DNA of 64,000 nt from Sulfurimonas sp. (GTDB lineage: Bacteria; Campylobacterota; Campylobacteria; Campylobacterales; Sulfurimonadaceae), in contig JAUZSC010000004.1 in the NCBI GenBank assembly GCA_030949825.1, positions 35,215 through 99,214 on the forward strand, read 5' to 3'. A program made the position numbers and the translations under genes. Below the pieces are notes generated by a model. It did no database searches and had not been told where the DNA came from. It saw only the letters and a list, made by a program, of their open reading frames with translations. Below are positions 1 to 9,769 of this stretch, one piece after another (the stretch's first letter is position 1; every line of letters begins with the position of its first letter).

Positions 1-65
1 AAAACTAAATGTCAAAGATAGACTCGGTTTAGCTCTCCTCATTAAATAATTTACTTCTTTTTTAA

Positions 66-85
66 TATTGTCCCTAGGGACAATA
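66..85. promoter_or_regulatory. perfect 20-bp palindrome upstream of the repeat adhesin
   Basis: The 20 bases here are their own reverse complement, with core GTCCCTAGGGAC. The site lies 61 bases before the start of the giant repeat protein. A palindrome of this length without a loop is more like a dimeric regulator's operator than a terminator. No bound protein can be named; the role is inferred from position. Confidence 0.5.
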
Positions 86-146
86 GATATTATATTTTTA
101 ATCCTCTATACTTGTAAAAATTAAAGTATTCCTTAGGAGATCAGTT

Positions 147-3100
147 ATGGCTAAAGTAATCGGAAAAGTAGAAAGTTTAGAAGGCAAATTTTTTGCGATG
201 GATGAAAATAGAAATATTGTTGAACTAAATATCGGTGATGAAATCACTAGCGGAATGAAAGTATTTGGAGCTGAGGGGAATATAGCTTTAGATATGATAT
301 CTATTACTATGTCGGATGGTAATAGATTGAGTCTATCTGGAGTTAATGAACAGATTTTTGATGATTCTTTAATTAGCAAAGATGGGCAAGAATCAATGGA
401 TTCTTTATCTGAAGAAAGTATTAGTGGTTCAGCAGGAATTTTGACGGCACTAGATAATAATGAAAATGCTACTTCAGTTAGTGAAGAAGATATAAATGAA
501 ACTGCAGCAGGAGATAACACTGTTGAAACAAGCGATGGAAGGGAAGCTGGATTTATAGAGAGGGATGGTGATAGTACTGATATTATTGCTGATTTACGTG
601 ATGCGGAATACACTACAAGCGAACTTACTCCTGAATTAGATAATATTATCCTTGAGCTAAATCCCCTTATAGAAGGTGACACGGACACAGACACAGACAC
701 TGATACCGACACGGATACGGATACTGACACAGACACAGATACGGATACTGACACAGATACAGACACCGACACAGACACAGACACGGATACGGACACCGAC
801 ACAGATACAGACACAGATACGGATACAGATACAGATACAGATACAGACACAGACACAGACACAGACACAGATACGGATACAGATACAGACACAGATACAG
901 ATACAGATACAGATACAGATACGGACACTGATACGGATACGGATACAGACACAGACACAGACACGGACACAGATACAGACACGGATACTGACACAGATAC
1001 GGACACCGACACAGATACGGACACCGACACAGATACAGACACAGACACAGACACAGACACTGACACAGACACCGACACAGACACCGACACAGATACGGAT
1101 ACAGATACAGATACAGACACAGACACAGACACCGACACAGATACGGACACAGATACAGACACAGATACAGATACAGATACGGACACTGATACGGATACGG
1201 ATACAGACACAGACACAGACACGGACACAGACACCGATACTGACACAGATACGGACACCGACACAGATACAGACACAGACACAGACACAGACACAGACAC
1301 CGACACAGATACAGACACGGATACGGATACAGACACCGATACAGACACCGATACGGACACAGATACAGACACAGATACGGATACAGATACAGATACAGAC
1401 ACAGACACAGACACCGACACAGATACGGACACAGATACAGACACAGATACAGATACAGATACAGATACAGATACGGACACTGATACGGATACGGATACAG
1501 ACACAGACACAGACACGGACACAGATACAGATACAGATACGGACACTGATACGGATACAGACACAGACACAGACACAGACACGGACACAGATACAGACAC
1601 GGATACTGACACAGATACGGACACCGACACAGATACGGACACCGACACAGATACAGACACAGACACAGACACAGACACAGACACCGACACAGACACCGAC
1701 ACAGATACAGACACCGACACCGATACGGACACAGACACAGATACGGATACAGACACCGACACAGACACAGACACAGACACAGACACGGATACGGACACCG
1801 ACACCGATACAGACACCGACACAGACACAGATACGGATACAGATACAGATACAGACACAGACACAGACACCGACACAGATACGGACACAGATACAGACAC
1901 AGATACAGACACAGATACAGATACAGATACAGATACGGACACTGATACGGATACGGATACGGATACAGACACAGACACAGACACAGATACAGACACCGAC
2001 ACAGATACAGACACGGATACGGATACAGACACCGATACGGACACAGACACCGACACAGATACAGACACGGACACAGATACTGACACAGACACCGACACAG
2101 ATACTGACACAGATACGGATACGGATACAGACACCGACACAGATACAGATACGGACACAGACACTGATACCGATACGGATACGGATACAGACACCGACAC
2201 AGATACGGACACAGATACAGACACAGATACAGATACGGACACAGACACAGACACAGACACAGATACAGACACGGATACGGATACAGACACCGATACAGAC
2301 ACCGATACTGACACAGATACGGACACCGACACAGATACAGACACAGACACAGACACAGACACAGACACCGACACAGATACAGACACGGATACGGATACAG
2401 ACACCGATACAGACACCGATACGGACACAGATACAGACACGGACACAGATACGGACACAGATACGGACACAGACACAGATACGGATACAGACACCGACAC
2501 CGATACGGACACAGATACTGACACAGACACCGACACAGATACAGACACGGATACAGACACCGACACCGATACGGACACAGATACAGACACCGACACGGAT
2601 ACTGACACAGACACAGATACGGATACAGATACAGACACTGATACAGACAACGATAGCGATTCAGACAATGACTCAGATAGCGATTCGGATTCAGACAACG
2701 ATAGCGATTCGGACAGTGATTCAGACAATGACTCAGATAGCGATTCAGATACAGACACCGACACAGATACAGATACAGACACCGACACCGATACGGACAC
2801 AGACACAGATACGGATACAGACACCGACACAGACACAGACACCGACACAGATACAGACACGGATACAGACACAGATACAGACACAGATACAGACAACGAT
2901 AGCGATTCAGATTCAGACAACGATAGCGATTCAGACAATGACTCAGATAGCGATTCGGATTCAGACAACGATAGCGATTCGGACAGTGATTCAGACAATG
3001 ACTCAGATAGCGATTCAGATACAGACACCGACACAGACACCGACACAGACACCGACACAGACACCGACACAGATACAGACAACGATAGCGATTCAGATTC

Positions 3101-3944
3101 AGACAACGATAGCGATTCAGACAATGACTCAGATAGCGATTCGGATTCAGACAACGATAGCGATTCGGACAGTGATTCAGACAATGACTCAGATAGCGAT
3201 TCAGATACAGACACCGACACAGATACAGATACAGACACCGACACCGATACGGACACAGACACAGATACGGATACAGACACCGACACAGACACAGACACCG
3301 ACACAGATACAGACACAGACACCGACACAGATACAGACACCGACACAGACACCGACACAGATACAGACAACGATAGCGATTCAGATTCAGACAACGATAG
3401 CGATTCAGACAATGACTCAGATAGCGATTCGGATTCAGACAACGATAGCGATTCGGACAGTGATTCAGACAATGACTCAGATAGCGATTCAGATTCAGAC
3501 AACGATAGTGATTCAGACAATGACTCAGATAGCGATTCAGATACAGACACGGATACAGACACCGACACCGATACGGACACAGATACTGACACAGATACAG
3601 ATACGGATACGGATACGGACACAGACACCGACACCGACACCGACACCGACACAGATACAGACACAGATACAGATACGGATACAGACAACGATAGCGATTC
3701 AGACAGTGACTCTGACAACGACTCAGACAATGACAACGACTCAGATAGCGATTCAGACAGTGACTCTGACAATGATTCGGATTCAGACTCAGACAACGAT
3801 AGCGATAGTGATTCAGACAATGACTCAGATAGCGATTCAGATTCAGACAGCGATAGCGATTCAGACAATGACTCAGACAGTGATTCGGATTCGGATTCGA
3901 CTCAGATAGCGATAGTGACACAATCGATGGTGAAGATACATTAG
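147..3944 (+). CDS. giant Asp-Thr/Asp-Ser repeat protein with LapA-like N-terminal retention module (frameshifted near its end)
   Basis: Residues 1 to about 75 (start [16 protein letters not shown]) resemble the retention module of LapA/BapA-type type I-secreted adhesins, which plugs the outer-membrane TolC-like pore and holds the protein on the surface. Residues about 75-172 are an ordinary acidic linker. From residue 173 on the protein is almost entirely Asp-Thr dipeptides, then mixed Asp-Ser and Asn-Asp-Ser, about 1,075 residues in all. It has no Cys or aromatic residue in the array. An AGGAGA ribosome site lies at 135-140. The frame ends in a non-repeat tail (TQIAIVTQ...) that looks spurious: at about 3899 one missing G moves the true continuation into another frame, which runs to 4240. 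Restored length would be 1,364 residues. Type I secretion and calcium binding are inferred; no secretion genes are in the window. Confidence 0.8.
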   Translation: MAKVIGKVESLEGKFFAMDENRNIVELNIGDEITSGMKVFGAEGNIALDMISITMSDGNRLSLSGVNEQIFDDSLISKDGQESMDSLSEESISGSAGILTALDNNENATSVSEEDINETAAGDNTVETSDGREAGFIERDGDSTDIIADLRDAEYTTSELTPELDNIILELNPLIEGDTDTDTDTDTDTDTDTDTDTDTDTDTDTDTDTDTDTDTDTDTDTDTDTDTDTDTDTDTDTDTDTDTDTDTDTDTDTDTDTDTDTDTDTDTDTDTDTDTDTDTDTDTDTDTDTDTDTDTDTDTDTDTDTDTDTDTDTDTDTDTDTDTDTDTDTDTDTDTDTDTDTDTDTDTDTDTDTDTDTDTDTDTDTDTDTDTDTDTDTDTDTDTDTDTDTDTDTDTDTDTDTDTDTDTDTDTDTDTDTDTDTDTDTDTDTDTDTDTDTDTDTDTDTDTDTDTDTDTDTDTDTDTDTDTDTDTDTDTDTDTDTDTDTDTDTDTDTDTDTDTDTDTDTDTDTDTDTDTDTDTDTDTDTDTDTDTDTDTDTDTDTDTDTDTDTDTDTDTDTDTDTDTDTDTDTDTDTDTDTDTDTDTDTDTDTDTDTDTDTDTDTDTDTDTDTDTDTDTDTDTDTDTDTDTDTDTDTDTDTDTDTDTDTDTDTDTDTDTDTDTDTDTDTDTDTDTDTDTDTDTDTDTDTDTDTDTDTDTDTDTDTDTDTDTDTDTDTDTDTDTDTDTDTDTDTDTDTDTDTDTDTDTDTDTDTDTDTDTDTDTDTDTDTDTDTDTDTDTDTDTDTDTDTDTDTDTDTDTDTDTDTDTDTDTDTDTDTDTDTDTDTDTDTDTDTDTDTDNDSDSDNDSDSDSDSDNDSDSDSDSDNDSDSDSDTDTDTDTDTDTDTDTDTDTDTDTDTDTDTDTDTDTDTDTDTDTDTDTDNDSDSDSDNDSDSDNDSDSDSDSDNDSDSDSDSDNDSDSDSDTDTDTDTDTDTDTDTDTDTDNDSDSDSDNDSDSDNDSDSDSDSDNDSDSDSDSDNDSDSDSDTDTDTDTDTDTDTDTDTDTDTDTDTDTDTDTDTDTDTDTDTDTDTDTDTDTDTDNDSDSDSDNDSDSDNDSDSDSDSDNDSDSDSDSDNDSDSDSDSDNDSDSDNDSDSDSDTDTDTDTDTDTDTDTDTDTDTDTDTDTDTDTDTDTDTDTDTDTDTDTDNDSDSDSDSDNDSDNDNDSDSDSDSDSDNDSDSDSDNDSDSDSDNDSDSDSDSDSDSDSDNDSDSDSDSDSTQIAIVTQSMVKIH
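676..3899 (+). repeat. hexanucleotide array encoding (Asp-Thr)n and (Asp-Ser)n
   Basis: The array is made of 6-base units of the form GAY-ACN, with later GAY-AGC/TCA/TCG units. Because the unit is 6 bases, gain or loss of units keeps the reading frame. This also leaves several other frames open on both strands, which explains the long overlapping open frames here. Third-base variation is high (ACA, ACC, ACG, ACT all used), so the array is not a fresh slippage product; the protein dipeptide pattern is kept while synonymous sites differ. Confidence 0.95.
2646..3539 (+). repeat. four copies of an Asp-Asn-Asp-Ser block separated by Asp-Thr spacers
   Basis: Blocks with the same nucleotide order lie at 2646-2747, 2892-3017, 3078-3203 and 3366-3539. 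Copies two and three are both 126 bases. The spacer after copy one and the spacer after copy three share over 100 identical bases at an offset of 456 bases. This shows growth by duplication of a block plus its spacer, not only by single-unit slippage. A related but different Ser-rich block runs 3684-3899. Confidence 0.85.
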
Positions 3945-4240
3945 AATATGCTAAAGGTGATACTATTGACTTTGATAATATTGATAATATCGAGATAATA
4001 GATATGGATAATGAGAGTGCAGATACATTAGAACTATCTCTTGATGATGTCTTAGACATAACAGATGGTGATAATGATCTTATTATTATCGGTGATGACG
4101 AAGATAGTCTTGATTTAGATACAACTGGTTGGGATGAAACAGATAGTACATCTGAAAATGGACAAACAACTACTACATATGAAGATCAAGATTCAGATGA
4201 AATAGTTACAATTACTCTGGATGATGATCTTGTTGACTAG
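3899..4240 (+). CDS. C-terminal end of the repeat protein, displaced by a one-base frame change
   Basis: Read from 3899 this frame continues the Asp-Ser repeat ([20 protein letters not shown]) and then gives a non-repetitive acidic tail including [20 protein letters not shown]. That tail resembles the C-terminal ends of type I-secreted adhesins in this lineage, with a Leu-Asp-Val 'DITDGDN' motif and a hydrophobic last segment. An internal ATG at 4004 would give a 78-residue product, but it has no convincing ribosome site and starts in mid-motif. I read it as the 3' end of the gene beginning at 147. Whether it is a functional secretion signal is inference. Confidence 0.7.
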   Translation, partial: DSDSDSDTIDGEDTLEYAKGDTIDFDNIDNIEIIDMDNESADTLELSLDDVLDITDGDNDLIIIGDDEDSLDLDTTGWDETDSTSENGQTTTTYEDQDSDEIVTITLDDDLVD

Positions 4241-4260
4241 GATAAGTTAAAGTAAGTCAT

Positions 4261-4284
4261 ATACTCATTCTTTAGAGTGAGTAT
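4261..4284 (+). terminator. hairpin after the repeat protein gene
   Basis: ATACTCA at 4261-4267 pairs with TGAGTAT at 4278-4284 around a 10-base loop. A T6 run follows about 10 bases later, at 4296-4301. The T run is not directly attached to the stem, so termination would be weak. Confidence 0.4.
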
Positions 4285-4359
4285 AGGCACTATGGTTTTT
4301 TAGTAAATTACTTTTTTTAGCTACAATACTTATAGATAACTTATAGTAAAAAGGTCATT

Positions 4360-6159
4360 ATGAATCACTTATTTAGAAATATTAGAAATTCATTACTAGT
4401 TAATGAAAAGTTTAAACTTCCATTAGAAGTCAGCATAGACTTCAACCCTCAAATTTCTCAAATATATATAACTTTATTTCAAGAAAATATAAATTCTTTG
4501 CGATGGGGTTCTAAAAAAGAGACCCTAGAAAAGACTATACAAAGAATTATTTTTAAATTAAAATCAAATCCAAAATTTCAGTATTTTAATGTGTCGAGTA
4601 GTGATGATTGTAAACTAATGTTTGAAATCGTTACAAAAGAGTATCCTTGTAATATAAGAAATTTAACAACAATGAGAATGAACTCCCCAAATAGATTTGA
4701 ATCAGGTGTAAATGGGTTTAAATACAAGTGCGAAAATGTAACAAGATTTTTCATGCCAAGTGATGGTTATACTAAGTCAATAATGAGCGTTAATCAACTT
4801 CTAAATTATATGTCAAAACAATGTGGAATTGCTAAAAAAACAAATAAAATTAGTGAAAGAGTACATCTGATGCGAAGAGAAGATATAGAATATATCTTTA
4901 TAGAATCACGTGCATATGTGACATATAAAGATGAAGTATTAGAACTGGAACGTGGTTACCCAAAATCAGAATTAGATTTTTCAAAAGATATTATGTATGA
5001 CAAGACTATTAAAAGTTTAGACTGGCTTGTTAAAAATATGAATGATGATGGAAGCTTCTTATACTACTATGACCCCTATTTAAATACAATTGTAGATGAT
5101 ATTCACCCCAAGATGATTGATCCACTTTATAACAATATACTACGCCATAGCGGTGGTACAGTTTCATTAATACGTGGATATGAGATAAGTGGAAGCAAAC
5201 TTTACTTAGAAAAAGCAAAAGAATCAATAGAGTTTCTTCTCTCAACATTTAAAACACATACATATAAAAAAGAATTTGCTTGCTATCCATTTTTTAACCA
5301 AAAATCCAAGCTTGGTGGTGCTGGAATAGGGCTGATTGCTATGATGCATTATTACCTACAAACAGGGGATGAATGTTATAGAAAACAGCTTGATGGATTA
5401 GTCCGACACATACTCAGTCGTGTGGATAAAGCGGGAGAGATGCTAGGTTATTATATTCATCCTAAATTTAATGATGCAAAAGCTTTATTAAACCCAAGTG
5501 ATGAAGTTAAAAAAGAGTTATTTTCCTTTTACTACCCAGGTGAGGCTTTACTTGGACTTGCTCTGTATTATCATCATATTCAAAATATTGATAAAGTTTT
5601 AAAAGAAGATATACGACTTAAATCTGAAATGGCATTAGATTTTCTAGTTAATGTAAGACCTATTAAATATGACTATATGTTTGAACCTTTACCTGCGGAT
5701 GCATGGTTAATGCAAGCGATAGAAGAATGGGTTAAAGTAGATGGACTTAAAAAACAATCGTACATAGATTTTGTTTTTGATGATACTAAAGCTATGTTTG
5801 AACATATGTATACGGATAAAAATACAAAGCTAAATAATAAAGATTATATTGGTGGGTTTTATTATGACTATGGTGAGCATGTATACCATGATGCATCAAG
5901 ATGTGAGGGTGTAGTAAGTGCTTATTACTTAGCAAAGTATTTAAAAGATGATGCAAAAGCATCTTGGATTATGAAAAATATGCTTTTAAGTGCAAAAGGT
6001 TTGATGAAAACTTTTCATAATGAAAAATCTGTTTATGCTCATAAAGAGCCTAAAAGAGCAGTGAATAGCTTTCGTTTTAAATTAACTCGTCAGTGGATTC
6101 GAGTTGACTCTGTTCAACATGCTTCTTGTTTTTTTGCTAGGTTACATCAGGTTATCTAG
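4360..6159 (+). CDS. (alpha/alpha)-barrel protein of unknown function, possible N-terminal AMMECR1-like region
   Basis: I do not recognise a named family for this 599-residue protein. Residues about 40-195 have a layout like AMMECR1 proteins (a stretch with NPKFQYF, then MPSDGYTKS and LLNYMSKQCGI), but the match is weak. Residues about 215-595 are helix-rich with repeated hydrophobic-Gly patterns (SLDWLVKNMNDDGSF, GGAGIGLIAMMHYYL, FYYPGEALLGLALYY, DASRCEGVVSAYYLAKYL), typical of (alpha/alpha) toroid folds found in epimerases, glycan-processing enzymes and cyclases. There is no signal peptide. Its stop codon overlaps the start of the next gene, so it is probably translated with the kinase fusion. 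Membership in the repeat-protein locus is from position. Confidence 0.6.
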   Translation: MNHLFRNIRNSLLVNEKFKLPLEVSIDFNPQISQIYITLFQENINSLRWGSKKETLEKTIQRIIFKLKSNPKFQYFNVSSSDDCKLMFEIVTKEYPCNIRNLTTMRMNSPNRFESGVNGFKYKCENVTRFFMPSDGYTKSIMSVNQLLNYMSKQCGIAKKTNKISERVHLMRREDIEYIFIESRAYVTYKDEVLELERGYPKSELDFSKDIMYDKTIKSLDWLVKNMNDDGSFLYYYDPYLNTIVDDIHPKMIDPLYNNILRHSGGTVSLIRGYEISGSKLYLEKAKESIEFLLSTFKTHTYKKEFACYPFFNQKSKLGGAGIGLIAMMHYYLQTGDECYRKQLDGLVRHILSRVDKAGEMLGYYIHPKFNDAKALLNPSDEVKKELFSFYYPGEALLGLALYYHHIQNIDKVLKEDIRLKSEMALDFLVNVRPIKYDYMFEPLPADAWLMQAIEEWVKVDGLKKQSYIDFVFDDTKAMFEHMYTDKNTKLNNKDYIGGFYYDYGEHVYHDASRCEGVVSAYYLAKYLKDDAKASWIMKNMLLSAKGLMKTFHNEKSVYAHKEPKRAVNSFRFKLTRQWIRVDSVQHASCFFARLHQVI

Positions 6160-8594
6160 TGATAAATAAAAAAATCGACAATTATTTAATCTTAGAAAAA
6201 TTAGGTGATGGTACCAATGGTTCTGTTTATATTGTCGAAGATAAAAAGAAGCATAAATATATCTTAAAGTATTATTCATTAGTTAAAGATGATAAAAAGC
6301 TAGCTAATGAAACAAAAGTTTTAGAAACTTTAAATAATTATCCAAATACTATAAAATATATAAAAAATTCTAAATTCCAACAGGGACACTATATTTTATT
6401 TGAATATTTAAAGACTAAAAGTCTTCAACACTATATTAAAGAGAAATATGAATTTAGTTTAAATGAAGCTATGCAAATGATAAAAGATATAGCAATTATC
6501 TTAAAATATTTATTAAAAAATAATATTTTACATACTGATATTAAAGCTGGTAACATTGTGTACGATGGAAAGAAATTTTATTTAATTGATTTTGGTCATG
6601 CAACATATGGAACATATATAAAAAATTTAAATGTAGAATTTAATTCTTTATATAGCGCACCTGAATTGTATGATGGCGTTAGAAGCATAGAGTCAGAAAT
6701 CTATTCCTTAGGATGCATTTTTTATTATATGCTAACTGGGGGTGATATTAATAGTATGTTCGGATTAACAAATAATTCAACAAAAGCTCAAAAAATATAT
6801 GCACATATCTATTTAAAAGCAAATTTGGATACATTACCATCTAAATCAATACCATTATGTCAATCAATGACGGCTACATTAGCATCTAATAGGATTACTT
6901 TAGAAGACTTACTGTTACTTGATTTGGAAATTTTTAAAGTCTCTTTAAAAACATGTGATTCTACATTCGATATTTATAAAAAAATGGCTGAAGATAATAT
7001 AGAATATGGACTATATAAAATGGGTTTATTCTATGAAAAAGGTTTTTATGTGTCACAAGACCTAAATAAAGCTAAAGTATTTTACAATAAAGCTATTCTA
7101 AAAGGAAGTGTTAAAGCATATTTCCATTTAGGACGTTTACTCTTAGAAGACAATCCGAGCAAGGCTAAAGAATATTTTCAAAAAGCCTATGCAATGGGTT
7201 TTCAAAAAGCTTTGATATATTTAGATAATATAGAAAATAAGATTGAATATTTATTTAAAGAATATGAAAAATTTAAAGATAAAAAAAATTATGTACAAGC
7301 AATTAAGTATATGCAATCTATTGTTAAATTACAGCCAAAGAGTAGTTATTATAATCTTTTAGGTATATTGTATAAGCGTGAAAATAGAATAGCAGAAGCA
7401 ATAGAATCCTTTAAACAAGGTTTACTTTTAGAAGCTGGTAAAAAAGTAATTCTAATGAACTTAGTTGATATATATAATAAAATTTATGATTTTGACAATG
7501 CTGATAAGAGTTTACAAATTATTAAAAATTTATATCCAAATGATGCTGCAACATATAGAAAATATGCGATACTCTATAAGAATAAGAAAAAATTTCCATT
7601 AGCCATAGAAGCATACGAAAAAGCTTTAGAATTACGACCTCAAAGTGCTGAAATAAAAAATGAACTAGGACAGCTTTATATATTAGTGAAAAATTTTAAA
7701 AAAGGTTTTGAATTACGTGAGGGAAGATTGGAACTTGCTAAAAATAAAAGTATTAGTTCACTATGTAATTCTAAAAAATATGAAGGACAAGCATTAAAAG
7801 GTAAAACTATTTTTGTTTATAGGGAACAGGGTTTAGGTGATACTATCCATTATATAAGATATTTGCCTTTGTTGCAAAAACTATGTAAAAAAATAATATT
7901 TAGAGTTGAAGCATCTTTAAAAGAACTATTAGAAGAAGTGAACTATACTGATGAAATAATTTTAAACAATGAAAGCATAAAAGATTTAAAATATGATTAT
8001 CATGTTTCCCTCTTATCTTTAGCACATTTTTTCTTACAATTCAACTATGAGATTCCTAATACAACTCCTTATTTAAAACTACCACAAGACTACTCCTTCC
8101 CAATAAGTATAAATAAAAATAAGTTTAACATTGGAATTGCTTGGGAGGGCGGTGTAAAATCTGTTAATAATAAACTAAGAAATATAGATTTAAAATATTT
8201 TTCACAATTATTTAGTTTTAATGCTATAGATATTTATAGCCTTCATTTATCTAGGCAAAATAAGACAATATACGAATATAAATATGAAAATAACATCATA
8301 GATATTAGTGGTAAATTACATTCAATGATGGATACAGCCAAAGTGATTCAACATATGGATTTAGTTATTAGCGTTGATACATCTATTTTACATTTAGCAG
8401 GGGCATTAGGAAAAAAAACATGGCTACCTATGCAATATCTTCCTGAATACCGTTGGGGCTTAGAAGATGAATACTCTTACTGGTATCCTACTGTGCAGAT
8501 TTTTAGAGAAATAATAAGAAAAGAAGATGGGAATTGGGATAGAGTATTCCAAGATATAACAAAGCAATTAGAGATAACATTAAAGGCTAGATAA
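6159..8594 (+). CDS. Ser/Thr protein kinase - Sel1/TPR - glycosyltransferase-like fusion
   Basis: Residues about 10-260 are a eukaryotic-type kinase: Gly loop LGDGTNGSVY, a Lys in YILKYY, catalytic loop HTDIKAGN (about residue 125) and DFG (about residue 144). All catalytic residues are present, although HRD is HTD. Residues about 270-375 carry Sel1-like repeats and about 375-525 carry TPRs. The last part (525-811) matches the TPR-linked GT9/GT41-like glycosyltransferase family, with REQGLGDTIHYIRY near 555 and SVDTSILHLAGALGKKTW near 738. One polypeptide thus pairs two activities that could act on Ser/Thr hydroxyls. The gene overlaps both neighbours, and about 500 Thr/Ser sites lie in the repeat protein upstream. 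That the repeat protein is its substrate is inference. Confidence 0.85.
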   Translation: MINKKIDNYLILEKLGDGTNGSVYIVEDKKKHKYILKYYSLVKDDKKLANETKVLETLNNYPNTIKYIKNSKFQQGHYILFEYLKTKSLQHYIKEKYEFSLNEAMQMIKDIAIILKYLLKNNILHTDIKAGNIVYDGKKFYLIDFGHATYGTYIKNLNVEFNSLYSAPELYDGVRSIESEIYSLGCIFYYMLTGGDINSMFGLTNNSTKAQKIYAHIYLKANLDTLPSKSIPLCQSMTATLASNRITLEDLLLLDLEIFKVSLKTCDSTFDIYKKMAEDNIEYGLYKMGLFYEKGFYVSQDLNKAKVFYNKAILKGSVKAYFHLGRLLLEDNPSKAKEYFQKAYAMGFQKALIYLDNIENKIEYLFKEYEKFKDKKNYVQAIKYMQSIVKLQPKSSYYNLLGILYKRENRIAEAIESFKQGLLLEAGKKVILMNLVDIYNKIYDFDNADKSLQIIKNLYPNDAATYRKYAILYKNKKKFPLAIEAYEKALELRPQSAEIKNELGQLYILVKNFKKGFELREGRLELAKNKSISSLCNSKKYEGQALKGKTIFVYREQGLGDTIHYIRYLPLLQKLCKKIIFRVEASLKELLEEVNYTDEIILNNESIKDLKYDYHVSLLSLAHFFLQFNYEIPNTTPYLKLPQDYSFPISINKNKFNIGIAWEGGVKSVNNKLRNIDLKYFSQLFSFNAIDIYSLHLSRQNKTIYEYKYENNIIDISGKLHSMMDTAKVIQHMDLVISVDTSILHLAGALGKKTWLPMQYLPEYRWGLEDEYSYWYPTVQIFREIIRKEDGNWDRVFQDITKQLEITLKAR

Positions 8595-9700
8595 TGAAAT
8601 ATATATTTACACTTGTTCTGCTTATGGCTACATTATTTGCAGATAAACTATTACCTGAAAAAAATAATCAAATTATTATTTATTTAAACCAAAAAATAAA
8701 AAAGCCAACTTTTTATATGATATTTAGCAAAGAAGATATAGCGTATAAAAATATTACACAAAAACAATTAGAAGTATTAGTAAAATCCAAAAACAAAGAT
8801 TTATTGCTAATCAAACTTCATTCAAAATCTTCAGTGAAAGCATATAAATATCACTATTTTTTTGGAAATAAACAAGAAGACAAAAATAAACCATGGAATA
8901 ATGGTGAAGAATTTAGTTGGAAAAGCTGGAAACAATACGATGCAGATATATGGGACAATGTTTCTGTAGTTTATGTACCCAAAAACTTAAAAGAAAAAAC
9001 TGTTTATATAAAAAATATTGTAATAAGAAGAGGTGGTTTTAGTTTATTAGATACACGAAAAAAAGAATCTCTTATATCTAAAAATAAAATATCATTTAAA
9101 GTTGAAAAAAATAAAAGTGTTATATCGGATGGTGTATATAATGTGTACCACTTTGGGAAAATGATGGAATCATTTAAACAAAAGTTTTATGAGATTCGTA
9201 GTCCTGTTTTAAAATTGGCTATAGATGATTTAGGACAAACAGATAAGAAAAAGTATGTTAGCAGGGGCAAAAATTGGTGTTCTGAATATGCAGCTTATTT
9301 ATATAATGAGAATGGCATTATTGCCCCCAATCCAAATAAAAAAGACTTACATTTTAAGAACTTAAAAGTTTTTTATGAAAAAAATGGGAAAGTTTATAGC
9401 TTTTTAGATGTTATAAAATGGAGTGATTCTAAAAAAGTTAAGTTAATAAAACCAGGAACATTAGTATCGTTTTGTGTCAATGATTGTAAGAGTGCACATA
9501 CTGTAATATTTAATAGTTGGACAAAAAATAAAAGTGGTAAAATAACAAAATTTTCTGCGCTATCTGGAAACAATAGAGGAATGGTATATTTTCATAAAAA
9601 ACTACGATTAGATATGTTTGATAAAAAAATGAAGCATGATAAAAAATACAAGACAGAATTTTTAAGAAAATCTTATTTTGCTGTTCCAAATGGATTATAA
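8594..9700 (+). CDS. exported CHAP/DUF2272-like cysteine hydrolase
   Basis: The 368-residue product starts with a signal peptide (MKYIFTLVLLMATLFA, cut after about residue 16). The middle of the protein, about 17-190, is Lys-rich and unassigned. The C-terminal third has KNWCSEYAAYLYNENG with Cys near 229 and SAHTVIFNSW with His near 302, the Cys-His arrangement of CHAP/NlpC-P60-like peptidoglycan amidases and peptidases. The start codon overlaps the stop of the kinase fusion. It may process the repeat protein or open the cell wall for it; that is inference. Confidence 0.65.
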   Translation: MKYIFTLVLLMATLFADKLLPEKNNQIIIYLNQKIKKPTFYMIFSKEDIAYKNITQKQLEVLVKSKNKDLLLIKLHSKSSVKAYKYHYFFGNKQEDKNKPWNNGEEFSWKSWKQYDADIWDNVSVVYVPKNLKEKTVYIKNIVIRRGGFSLLDTRKKESLISKNKISFKVEKNKSVISDGVYNVYHFGKMMESFKQKFYEIRSPVLKLAIDDLGQTDKKKYVSRGKNWCSEYAAYLYNENGIIAPNPNKKDLHFKNLKVFYEKNGKVYSFLDVIKWSDSKKVKLIKPGTLVSFCVNDCKSAHTVIFNSWTKNKSGKITKFSALSGNNRGMVYFHKKLRLDMFDKKMKHDKKYKTEFLRKSYFAVPNGL

Positions 9701-9769
9701 ATTTACACCTTTAAGCTGAAATATTAATTTTTTTTAGTAAAATTATTTAAATAAGGAATATTCAAATAT

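Noticed and set aside
676..3899. Array considered as a CRISPR-like or satellite element
   Set aside because: Units are 6 bases with no spacers, and the array lies wholly within a coding frame.
98..4059. Very long open frames on both strands of the repeat array, including a 1,256-residue Ser-Leu/Ser-Val frame on the minus strand
   Set aside because: The hexamer units contain no stop in most phases, so these frames are a by-product of the array; only the frame from 147 has a ribosome site and a normal N-terminal domain.
147..8594. Lanthipeptide system (kinase plus barrel cyclase plus Ser/Thr-rich substrate)
   Set aside because: The repeat protein has no Cys to form thioethers and the kinase lacks the lyase and cyclase fused in LanKC/LanL enzymes.
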